Of a DNA stretch of 10,388 bases, positions 1 to 6,040 are shown in pieces. The notes under the pieces were generated by a model. It made no database searches. It was given only the letters and a program-made list of their open reading frames with translations, and had not been told where the DNA came from. This DNA is from Chloroflexota bacterium. GTDB lineage: Bacteria; Chloroflexota; Ktedonobacteria; Ktedonobacterales; JACDGC01. The position numbers and the translations under genes are program-made. Position 1 is the first letter of the stretch, and each line of letters opens with the position of its first letter. Location: contig JAKAOI010000041.1 of assembly GCA_021812265.1 (NCBI GenBank), positions 1-10,388 on the forward strand, read 5' to 3'.

Positions 1-720
1 ATAAGAGCCGCCCAGCATGCGCAAAGTAAGATTTTTTTTGTCGCGGCCCATAATCAGCAAATTAGCCCACAACAAATCTCCCCACACTAATTCCAGCCGT
101 TTCCAGTCTTCCAGAGAGATTCTCAGCCGCTCGCGCAGAATTTTTGTTACTTCTTGAAATACCGGTGAATTGCGGTCTACCCTGCTTTCAAGCAATTGCA
201 TTGTGGTGGGATCGATGTTTAAAAGCCAGTGAAACTTATTCCATTCAATTTGAAACGCAACCAACGTGGGAACCATATCATCAATATCGCTTTCGCTGGC
301 CACATATACAGCTAAGGTGTGCCTGCGGTCAAAAAACCATTTGCGCCGCCGTGCCGCCGCTGTAACGGGGTCCCATTGGTCTACCGGCATATTATGTTTA
401 CGGAAGATATCCTCCGATTGTCCGAAAACAATGCGTGAGCATCGCAAAACTGCCGGAGGAAGCCGCAACGCGCAATAGAGAAACGCCGACATATCGGGAT
501 GATTGGCGCGCGCATCGGGATGCAAAACCGAATCGATATTATAATGCGCCTGTATTAGGGTTTTTAAGCTGATTTCACCGGAGCTGCGTAAAATTGTGCG
601 ATAAGTGCGTGAATACATTTCCACTTCGCGCACTCCGGCGCTGTGTTCAATTTCACCCAATTGATCTACCTGTGTGTCATCAGCGCCTGCCACCGGCTGT
701 TTTCCTTGAAGAGAGTCCAT
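1..720 (-). CDS. Uncharacterised protein, N-terminal 240 residues (3' end outside window)
   Basis: The frame is open from an ATG at 720 to the window edge with no stop, giving 240 residues. A TGA lies in frame about 23 bases upstream of the ATG, so no longer N-terminus is possible. I see no signal peptide or membrane segment. The first roughly 25 residues are polar and probably flexible. The rest looks like a folded soluble, mostly helical protein rich in Arg, Trp and Leu, with stretches such as DIDDMVPTLVAFQIEWNKFH (about residues 150-170) and LEDWKRLELVWGDLLWANLL (about 208-227) that look like conserved helices. I do not recognise the family. No Shine-Dalgarno is evident; the bases before the ATG are GTGCAGAAAA. 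A good promoter sits just upstream and a terminator separates it from the NYN gene, so it is probably its own transcription unit. That it is a real gene rests on the long frame, protein-like composition and promoter. Confidence 0.8.
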   Translation of the reverse strand, partial: MDSLQGKQPVAGADDTQVDQLGEIEHSAGVREVEMYSRTYRTILRSSGEISLKTLIQAHYNIDSVLHPDARANHPDMSAFLYCALRLPPAVLRCSRIVFGQSEDIFRKHNMPVDQWDPVTAAARRRKWFFDRRHTLAVYVASESDIDDMVPTLVAFQIEWNKFHWLLNIDPTTMQLLESRVDRNSPVFQEVTKILRERLRISLEDWKRLELVWGDLLWANLLIMGRDKKNLTLRMLGGSY

Positions 721-753
721 TTTTCTGCACCAACTTATCAGTCAATTGCACAT

Positions 754-782
754 ATTATAGCATGTATTTGCTTTCATGTTTA
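754..782 (-). promoter_or_regulatory. Extended -10 sigma70-type promoter for the gene at 720-1
   Basis: On the minus strand a perfect TATAAT (759-754) is preceded by TG one base upstream (TGcTATAAT), an extended -10. At a 17-base spacing lies TAAACA (782-777), which matches 4 of 6 bases of TTGACA. The predicted start of transcription is about 747, giving a leader of under 30 bases before the ATG at 720. The placement directly before a gene start supports it. Confidence 0.6.
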
Positions 783-1001
783 TCTTACCCCGCCATATGC
801 TAAGGCGCCCTGCTTGGAGCATTCTATATTGATGTTCTGCGGTGTTCTGCCTTTGGTGGTACACCAGTATTATATCCTCGGCGTTGCCGCTGTCATCTTT
901 TAGAATCGGAAGAAGCGCAAAAATAGTTAGGCTGCAATAAGAGAAAAAAATTTTTGTTTGGCGCCGTAAACCTCGCGCAAGTGGCAGATGTTGAAAAAGA
1001 T

Positions 1002-1070
1002 AAAAAAATCCGGCGGCCGTAAACGCAAGCTGATGATCTGATTGCTTGCCTTCAGAGTCGCCGGATTTTT
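1002..1070 (-). terminator. Intrinsic terminator downstream of the NYN gene (possibly bidirectional)
   Basis: A perfect 12-base inverted repeat (AAAAATCCGGCG at 1004-1015 and its complement at 1059-1070) encloses a second 6-base stem (GCAAGC 1025-1030 with GCTTGC 1044-1049). Read on the minus strand the GC-rich stem ends in a run of seven T (1008-1002), the classic intrinsic terminator layout. It lies 170 bases past the NYN stop. On the plus strand the stem ends in five T, so it could also stop opposing transcription, although no plus-strand gene is evident nearby. Confidence 0.7.
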
Positions 1071-1122
1071 GCTAAAAGTGTTTGTTATCAGGATTTTCGC
1101 TGCAGCATGGAAAATCGGGGAT

Positions 1123-1169
1123 GTACAAGGGGCGGCGCCCCTTGTACGGGATTCTGGGGTGTCCCCAGA
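1123..1169. repeat. Compact two-hairpin palindromic element (REP-like)
   Basis: Two tight perfect hairpins stand 5 bases apart. The first has 11-base arms (GTACAAGGGGC at 1123-1133, its complement at 1137-1147) and a 3-base GGC loop. The second has 7-base arms (TCTGGGG at 1153-1159, CCCCAGA at 1163-1169) and a 3-base TGT loop. Neither is followed by a T run on either strand, so they are not standard terminators. Paired GC-rich hairpins between genes are typical of dispersed REP/BIME-type repeats. Only one copy is visible here, so the repeat assignment is an inference. It could instead be an mRNA 3'-end stabiliser for the NYN transcript. Confidence 0.5.
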
Positions 1170-1239
1170 CCTCCCTTTGTTGCAGATACGAGAACCATGT
1201 GTTTTTCTTTCAAGCGAAAGTCCTAGTTATAGATATCGA

Positions 1240-3303
1240 TTAAAATCGGATGTCGTCTATCAATGACAGATTGATGAACACATCGCAGCTTTGCCGTAGA
1301 ATGGCTGCAGTCGATTCATCGAATGCAGCTACCTCAACTCGCACGCCTTTATCGGAGCAATATTCCAGCAGCGGTAGGAAATCACTGTCTCCGCTGACCA
1401 GAACAATGGTGTCTACTGATTGTGAATCAACCATGCGAACAATATCCATGCACAAATCTAAGTCTAAATCGGCTTTTTTTGCGCCGCTGGAAAATGTTTT
1501 ATAGTCTTTTGTAGTAATACGATATCCCAAGCCTTTAACAGCCTGCAAAAATTGCTGGTCGGCGTAAGGTTCGGGGCTGGTTGGGCAATATGCTTGCGCG
1601 CGGATGAGTTTGCGATCTGCTTTCAAGAAGCGCAGCAACTCACCGAAATCAACAGAAATGCGCATGTTGCGGGCGGAATAAAGCAAGTTGGCTACATCTA
1701 CAAATACACCAACCCGCTCGGTAGACGGCATAGCTATGGTAAATGTAGAGCGGTTTGTGTTGCGCCGCTGCTCGGTGATCATGCGTTCCATATTTTGTTG
1801 AAATGCGTCGGTAATAACGGTTGCCAGTTGTGAAAAAGAATCATTTGCAAATGAACGGTCGCCGTTTTTGCGCGGCGCCGCCGGTGTAAAATATTGCGAC
1901 GCTACACCTCTGGGTGTAGGGCCAAAGCCGCGGGCAAAAGCAGGTTCTGGTCCGCTGAATGGCGACCCTGAGTGCATTGGAGTGGATTCGGATGTGGCAG
2001 CAATGGTTTTGTTAGCGGTAGCGGCCGTCGGCAATTGAATATAATCTTGTACATCTGTCTGGGCGGATTCGCGTGGCGAGCCGGCTCCGTTTACGGAACG
2101 GCTGCGGCCTTTTTTGTGTTTATTGTTATTATTAATGTTTCCGTTTTTCACTAAAGGAACGGTGTTTTCTTGCGCCGCTGAATCGCTGCGTATTGAAGGA
2201 ATAACAATGGGAGCAGTCTCTGCGTTAATTTCCACAACATCCACTTCCACTTCACTAACTTCCTCAACCGGTTCCGGAGCAACAACGGCAGGTCTGCGAG
2301 CAGCGCCAAATGAGCGACCATTTGAGTTGTTTTTGGGAGACCAGAACCGAACCGGAGGTTCTGCTGCGGGAATTTCTTCTACAATTGCAGCTTCCTCAGC
2401 TTCAGGAAGGGAGAGATCTTTAATATCAACGTCGGTTTCGTCGCTATCGGCTGTTTCCTCGTCGGTTGGCTGTTCAGTAAAGTCGGCAATTGCAATGGTT
2501 TCGGTTTCTGTCGACGTGTCAATGATTTCAATCGGTGTTTCTGCTACCTCTGTTGTTTCGGTAACTTCTTCGATTTCTACAGGTAACAAGATTTCTTCAG
2601 CTTCTTCTGCCGGTGATTCGGCAGAAATTTTTACAGCGGCTGTGTCCATTTGCAACGGTGTTTCCGTGCGGTTCAAAATAGTTTTTAGCGGGCCGAGCCG
2701 TCGTATTTCGGCGGTGTTATTTGCGCTGAAGCTATTAGTAAAGCTGCTGGGTCTGCGAGTATCAAAGCGGTAGTTTCGTCCGGGTTTGCGTTCCGGCTGC
2801 GATTCAACAGTTGCTTCCGATGAGTTGGCAGGCGCGTGCACTACAATAGTTTCCGGAACCGTAACAGTGTATGTGTGGTCGGCATTTTCCTGAACGCCGG
2901 TAACTTGCGCCGAATAATTTATTTCTATCTGCGGCAAGTTTGCAGCCAAATTTAAATCTGCGGCAATTGACTGGGGTTCTGTTTGAGGATGTTCCACGGG
3001 ATGCTGATTTTTTTTAGCGGGGTGGCCGCCTTTACCTTGCTGTTTGATTTTTTTTGCTTGTGTGTTTGCGGTTTGGGCAGGGACTGTTTCCTGCGCCTGA
3101 AGTGTATTTACTTCCGCAGCAGTAGTTTTTGCTTGCGCAGAGCGTTTTTTGGCGTTATTTTTAGCGCCGCGGCCAGCCTGCTGATTTTTCCCTTCGGTTT
3201 GCGCAGGAGTGGCAGAGTCGTTGTTTTGCGAGTGATCTTGAGAAGCTTGCGCTGTGGCAAAAAGATCGGTATTTTGCATAAGTTGTATAATTTGGAAGCG
3301 CAT
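1240..3303 (-). CDS. NYN-domain (LabA/DUF88-type) putative ribonuclease with long disordered N-terminus
   Basis: The protein has 687 residues. The C-terminal 160 or so (about 527-687) form an NYN/PIN-like domain: GVFVDVANLLYSA with Asp536, KKADLDLDLCMDIV with acidic residues near 612-620, and LVSGDSDFLPLL with Asp639 and Asp641. These are the usual metal-binding acidic positions of NYN endoribonucleases, so RNA cleavage is the likely activity. The first roughly 525 residues are low-complexity: Gln/Asn/Lys-rich (20-100), a Glu/Thr-rich acidic block (231-316), aromatic-Arg patches (RNYRFDTRRP about 176-185, VRFWSPKN about 318-325), a second acidic block (342-360), a basic Asn/Lys patch (386-402), then a short likely helix (487-513). 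The ATG at 3303 and one at residue 9 (3279) are both possible; neither has a clear ribosome site, and a TAA lies in frame at 3331-3333. The catalytic domain is well supported. The substrate is unknown, and family members have been linked to RNA turnover and tRNA or rRNA processing. Confidence 0.9.
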   Translation of the reverse strand: MRFQIIQLMQNTDLFATAQASQDHSQNNDSATPAQTEGKNQQAGRGAKNNAKKRSAQAKTTAAEVNTLQAQETVPAQTANTQAKKIKQQGKGGHPAKKNQHPVEHPQTEPQSIAADLNLAANLPQIEINYSAQVTGVQENADHTYTVTVPETIVVHAPANSSEATVESQPERKPGRNYRFDTRRPSSFTNSFSANNTAEIRRLGPLKTILNRTETPLQMDTAAVKISAESPAEEAEEILLPVEIEEVTETTEVAETPIEIIDTSTETETIAIADFTEQPTDEETADSDETDVDIKDLSLPEAEEAAIVEEIPAAEPPVRFWSPKNNSNGRSFGAARRPAVVAPEPVEEVSEVEVDVVEINAETAPIVIPSIRSDSAAQENTVPLVKNGNINNNNKHKKGRSRSVNGAGSPRESAQTDVQDYIQLPTAATANKTIAATSESTPMHSGSPFSGPEPAFARGFGPTPRGVASQYFTPAAPRKNGDRSFANDSFSQLATVITDAFQQNMERMITEQRRNTNRSTFTIAMPSTERVGVFVDVANLLYSARNMRISVDFGELLRFLKADRKLIRAQAYCPTSPEPYADQQFLQAVKGLGYRITTKDYKTFSSGAKKADLDLDLCMDIVRMVDSQSVDTIVLVSGDSDFLPLLEYCSDKGVRVEVAAFDESTAAILRQSCDVFINLSLIDDIRF

Positions 3304-3389
3304 AATAAAAAGGTTGCGCCGCGGGGCCGTTTAGCTGGTATGGCAAAGGCGTGCGGCAAGAGAAAAAGGTAAGCGCTTCCGCTCCTTCT

Positions 3390-3415
3390 AGCGTCGGGCA
3401 AATAGTTACGACGCT
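3390..3415 (-). promoter_or_regulatory. Leader hairpin upstream of the NYN gene
   Basis: AGCGTCG (3390-3396) and CGACGCT (3409-3415) form a perfect 7-base stem with a 12-base loop. On the minus strand the stem is followed at once by AGAAGGAG (3389-3382), a good ribosome-binding-like motif that has no start codon at usable distance. If the NYN mRNA begins upstream, this hairpin would sit in its leader. The role is unknown. Confidence 0.35.
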
Positions 3416-3488
3416 GTAATGAAATAAAGGCGTGAAATTAACATTTAAATATCAGTGAACTGCAATGGTATTGCATATCATATAGCTC

Positions 3489-3500
3489 TGAACATGTTCA
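3489..3500. promoter_or_regulatory. Perfect 12-base palindrome, possible operator
   Basis: TGAACATGTTCA reads identically on both strands, a shape typical of binding sites for dimeric regulators. It resembles the Gram-positive LexA box (GAAC-N4-GTTC), but the central gap is only 2 bases, so I do not call it an SOS box. A second perfect palindrome, GCGCATATGCGC, lies at 3539-3550. Confidence 0.3.
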
Positions 3501-3857
3501 TCGGCAAGGAGGTGTTATTCAGATATATTTAATAATCGGCGCATATGCGCATTTGCGGCAATCCGCAATATATAGTTACATCCTAAAACTATCTATTAGG
3601 GTTACGTGCGGATGATTCATCCCTGCGCGCCATGCCCGATACTCTTCGGAACCGCGGTGTTTTACAACTGCTGTCTATGGCGCAGCGCCGCAGAAGAGTT
3701 TGATCCATAAAAAGAAATCTGAATATTCATGTTTCTCAAAAACCGGTAACAATGAAACAATACACGCCAATGCTGCCAGAAACATTGGTTTCATACAAAA
3801 CTTGCTTATTATTCAGTCGTATTTGCAAATTGCTGGACAGAAAACCCACAATACATG

Positions 3858-4478
3858 TTATTGCCCGGAAGGGCGCTTTCTCACAGACTGGCGATATACA
3901 TGCGCAATTCGCTGCAAGCCGGTAAATGCGGTGGCAGCGGCAAGAACCAGTAAAACCCAAACCAGCCAAGAATCTGCGCCTATAAGCAGACCTGCCCCAA
4001 GTAAAAGAACTCGTTCCGGTCTTTCCATCAGACCGACTTTACAGTCTAAACCCAACCCTTCGGCGCGCGCGCGAGTATAACTTACAATGAGCGAAAGCAA
4101 CGCCGCGGAATACGCTAGAATAATGAGTAATAACGCAGATGAACCTGCATGTTCAAACAGTGTGATATGTACAATCACGCCTAGTAAAACTGCGCCTTCA
4201 GCATAACGATCGAGCGTTGAATCTAAAAAGGCGCCAAATAGCGACGTTTGTTGTTGTACACGGGCCATTGCGCCGTCAAACATATCAAAAACGCCGGCGA
4301 ACAAGATGAGCGCCCCGCCAATACGCAGGGGACCAAAAGCAAGTTCTATGGCCGCCACAACATTCAGCAGCATCCCTATTCCGGAAACCATATTGGGGGT
4401 TATACCCAAATGAGAAATGGGACGAATTATTTTTTCTGCGAAAGAACGCGCCTGCTTTTGTATTTTCGGGCCAAACAT
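3858..4478 (-). CDS. pgsA: CDP-alcohol phosphatidyltransferase, phosphatidylinositol-phosphate-synthase-like
   Basis: This is an integral membrane enzyme that transfers a phosphatidyl group from CDP-diacylglycerol to an alcohol. The family signature DGX2ARX8GX3DX3D is complete: it begins DGAMAR, follows with eight residues and G, and ends in the two spaced Asp (about residues 68-90 of this start). The Asp in FDMFDG, three residues before the motif Asp, is also present. Several hydrophobic helices follow. Further on, YTRARAEGLGLD and GLMERPERV match the region that in actinobacterial phosphatidylinositol-phosphate synthases precedes inositol-phosphate-binding residues, which favours that substrate over glycerol-phosphate. 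I chose the ATG at 4478 (206 residues, starting MFGPKIQK) because GAGGGA stands 4 bases before it; a TTG at 4490 would add four residues. It follows the glycosyltransferase by 24 bases and is the last gene of the cluster. Substrate is inferred from motif and context. Confidence 0.85.
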   Translation of the reverse strand: MFGPKIQKQARSFAEKIIRPISHLGITPNMVSGIGMLLNVVAAIELAFGPLRIGGALILFAGVFDMFDGAMARVQQQTSLFGAFLDSTLDRYAEGAVLLGVIVHITLFEHAGSSALLLIILAYSAALLSLIVSYTRARAEGLGLDCKVGLMERPERVLLLGAGLLIGADSWLVWVLLVLAAATAFTGLQRIAHVYRQSVRKRPSGQ

Positions 4479-4482
4479 GCTA

Positions 4483-4488
4483 TCCCTC
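4483..4488 (-). promoter_or_regulatory. Ribosome-binding site deciding the phosphatidyltransferase start
   Basis: GAGGGA on the minus strand (4488-4483) lies 4 bases before the ATG at 4478. It overlaps the alternative TTG start at 4490, which itself has only a poor AAGA upstream. This favours the ATG. Confidence 0.55.
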
Positions 4489-4502
4489 AATCTTGATCAT
4501 TC

Positions 4503-5807
4503 TTATTCTACAACATTTTCATCGAAAGCGGAAATATCCCATCCAGTTGTCTGCGTTAAAGGAATAATAGCCGGAGAAATCAGGAACTTTGGCTCAATTT
4601 TATTTTCCTCTTTTTTTTGTTCTATCAAAAGTTTTCGCAGATATATCCGTTCTTTTTTATGTTCAACGCTTTCATGGTATACATTTTCAATGGTATCGGC
4701 GATAATACTCCAATCAAATGCCTTTACCCGCTCTTTGCCGTTGGCAATAATCTGCGCTCGTTTTTCTGGGTGGTCTAGCAGATCGTTAATGGCCCACGCC
4801 AGCCGCTCATGGTCTTTTGGTGGGGTGAGCAAGCCATATTTTTCGCCGGTAATGACCGAATGATATCCGGGAATATCTGAAGCTACTACGGCGGCTCCGC
4901 TGGCCATTGCTTCTAAAAGCGTATAACCTTGGCTTTCATTGCCGGTGTTTGGCGCGCAATATATGGCTGCGCTGGCATAATACGCCGGTTTTAATTGTTC
5001 TTCTATATAGCCGGTGAACTCCACATTATCCCAGCCTTTTTTTTCAACATAGCGCTGATATTGCTGCAACTGAGATCCATCGCCTACAATAACGATCCGC
5101 GGTATGGGGCGATTGTGGATACGCGCGCTTTGTATAATCAGCGGAATTGCTTGCAGCAGATAACGCAGCCCTTTTCGCGGCTCTAGCCTTGCCAAAAATA
5201 ATATAACGGGAGCGTCTCCGCGGTATTTTTCTAAAGGACGCGCATTTTCTTCATACCAGCGCAGGCTTAACCCATTTGGTATAATATGAAAATCTCCGTC
5301 AAAATACGCCGCGATATGTTCGCGCGCCGCTTCGGAAACGGCGATAAGGCTATCGATTTTGTGAAAAGTTTTTTGCAGAAACGGGCTTGCCATAGCATAG
5401 GCCATGCGCGCGCCGGATGCTTTTTGGGTGGTAGAAGCGTGAAATGTGGCCACCGAAGCAGTTTTATACTCATTTACAATACGCACTGCGGCAAACGACA
5501 GGGTAGAGGCAAATGGCTCGTGCACATGCACCACATCAAATCGCTCTTGCAGTAATATACGCCGCAACGCGCCACGGAGATCCGGCGAAACACTTACCCG
5601 CGCCACGGAGCCGTTAATATGCAGCGGCGCTACCCAGCCGAATTTATATATACCAAATTCTACTTCGTGATTGGCCGGCCCGGATAGCGCTGTTAAAATA
5701 CGAACAGTATGCCCGCGCGCGCGCATTTCTTGGGCAAGCCGTTCAATATGTGATTTTACGCCGCCCGGATAACTCCAATCATACGGAGAAACTAATCCAA
5801 TTTTCAT
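4503..5807 (-). CDS. GT4-family glycosyltransferase, PimA-like
   Basis: At 434 residues this is a GT-B fold retaining glycosyltransferase. The N-terminus MKIGLVSPYDWSYPGGVKSH closely follows the mycobacterial phosphatidylinositol mannosyltransferase PimA pattern, with the GGV loop at residues 15-17. HVHEPF (94-99) and TFHAS (121-125) fit the PimA acceptor and catalytic region. LARLEPRKG (205-213) supplies the Arg and Lys that contact the nucleotide diphosphate, and NESQGYTLLEA (290-300) contains the EX7E motif of GT4. No membrane helix is seen; such enzymes sit on the inner face of the membrane. The C-terminus has about 55 extra residues (from about 380), first Lys/Glu-rich and then Ile/Pro-rich, beyond the usual PimA length of roughly 380. 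The start matches the family N-terminus exactly, although the ribosome site is weak (TTTTTAAG). The neighbours support a glycosyl-phosphoinositide role; sugar donor and acceptor are inferred. Confidence 0.87.
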   Translation of the reverse strand: MKIGLVSPYDWSYPGGVKSHIERLAQEMRARGHTVRILTALSGPANHEVEFGIYKFGWVAPLHINGSVARVSVSPDLRGALRRILLQERFDVVHVHEPFASTLSFAAVRIVNEYKTASVATFHASTTQKASGARMAYAMASPFLQKTFHKIDSLIAVSEAAREHIAAYFDGDFHIIPNGLSLRWYEENARPLEKYRGDAPVILFLARLEPRKGLRYLLQAIPLIIQSARIHNRPIPRIVIVGDGSQLQQYQRYVEKKGWDNVEFTGYIEEQLKPAYYASAAIYCAPNTGNESQGYTLLEAMASGAAVVASDIPGYHSVITGEKYGLLTPPKDHERLAWAINDLLDHPEKRAQIIANGKERVKAFDWSIIADTIENVYHESVEHKKERIYLRKLLIEQKKEENKIEPKFLISPAIIPLTQTTGWDISAFDENVVE

Positions 5808-6040
5808 CTTAAAAACAGCCCGTTCTTTCCCATCATTAAAGGCGCGGCGCGATTTTTATACCCCACGCCCGCTGTGATTGGCGCTGTACATATCATGCCC
5901 ATGCATTGATCATGCAATAATTGCTCCGGCTTTGGCAACAAATAATACCTGTATGTTTTACAATAACATAACTTATAAGCGCCGATATAACTATAACGTA
6001 TCTATTTTAACGCAATATTATCGATTTCAGGATCAATCGT
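5808..6040. other. Gap inside the lipid cluster with overlapping dyads
   Basis: These 233 AT-rich bases separate the second acyltransferase from the glycosyltransferase. They contain overlapping dyads: TGCAT/ATGCA at 5902-5906 and 5912-5916, and GCAAT/ATTGC at 5914-5918 and 5920-5924. The gap is long for a single operon, so the glycosyltransferase and phosphatidyltransferase may have their own promoter. I found no convincing -35/-10 pair and no terminator. Confidence 0.45.

Larger units (their letters stand above)
721..1239. other. Intergenic region without a supported gene
   Basis: This 519-base gap lies between the NYN gene stop and the next start. It holds the promoter at 782-754, the terminator at 1002-1070 and the two-hairpin element at 1123-1169, listed separately. 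A small hairpin (CTTTC-AAGC-GAAAG, 1207-1220) sits about 20 bases past the NYN stop. The stretch 783-1000 shows no structure I can name apart from a short direct repeat of GCCGTAAAC (963-971 and 1016-1024). A minus-strand open frame of some tens of codons ends near 743, but it has no ATG or ribosome site at a sensible place and runs through the terminator, so I did not call it. Confidence 0.6.
3304..3857. other. Long palindrome-rich intergenic region
   Basis: This 554-base gap separates the lipid cluster from the NYN gene. I see no supported gene. It contains several short perfect palindromes and hairpins: 3390-3415 (7-base stem), TGCAAT/ATTGCA at 3461-3475, TGAACATGTTCA at 3489-3500, GCGCATATGCGC at 3539-3550, TTGCGG/CCGCAA at 3553-3568, ACCGCGGT at 3651-3658, and ACTCTTC/GAAGAGT at 3641-3647 and 3693-3699. 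On the minus strand TAGATA (3595-3590) and TATATT (3572-3567) with 17-base spacing form a weak candidate promoter, which would give the NYN mRNA a leader of about 260 bases. No convincing terminator for the lipid cluster is visible after its stop at 3858. Confidence 0.5.

Noticed and set aside
743..960. Minus-strand open stretch of some tens of codons ending near 743.
   Set aside because: It has no suitable start codon with a ribosome site, extends unbroken into the terminator, and its end overlaps the promoter at 782-754.
2114..2773. A long plus-strand open frame (219 codons) opposite the NYN gene.
   Set aside because: It is the mirror of the Glu/Thr-rich disordered region; its Ser/Thr-repeat composition is what the complement of such codons yields, and it has no ribosome site.
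3489..3500. LexA (SOS) box TGAACATGTTCA.
   Set aside because: The half sites GAAC and GTTC are separated by 2 bases, while the known Gram-positive LexA box needs 4.
3692..3705. Plus-strand GAAGAGTTTGATC matches the 5' end of 16S rRNA (27F primer site).
   Set aside because: The match ends after about 13 bases (CATAAAAAG follows, not TGGCTCAG) and no other rRNA sequence is present. It is most likely chance, or part of the ACTCTTC/GAAGAGT dyad.
3589..3708. Minus-strand 39-residue open frame starting ATGGATCAAAC.
   Set aside because: There is no ribosome site (only TTTCTTTTT upstream) and the frame coincides with the palindrome-rich gap; nothing supports translation.
3700..4080. Plus-strand open frame of 126 codons starting TTG after AGAAGAG.
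   Set aside because: More than half lies antisense to the well-supported phosphatidyltransferase, composition is not protein-like, and no promoter is seen.
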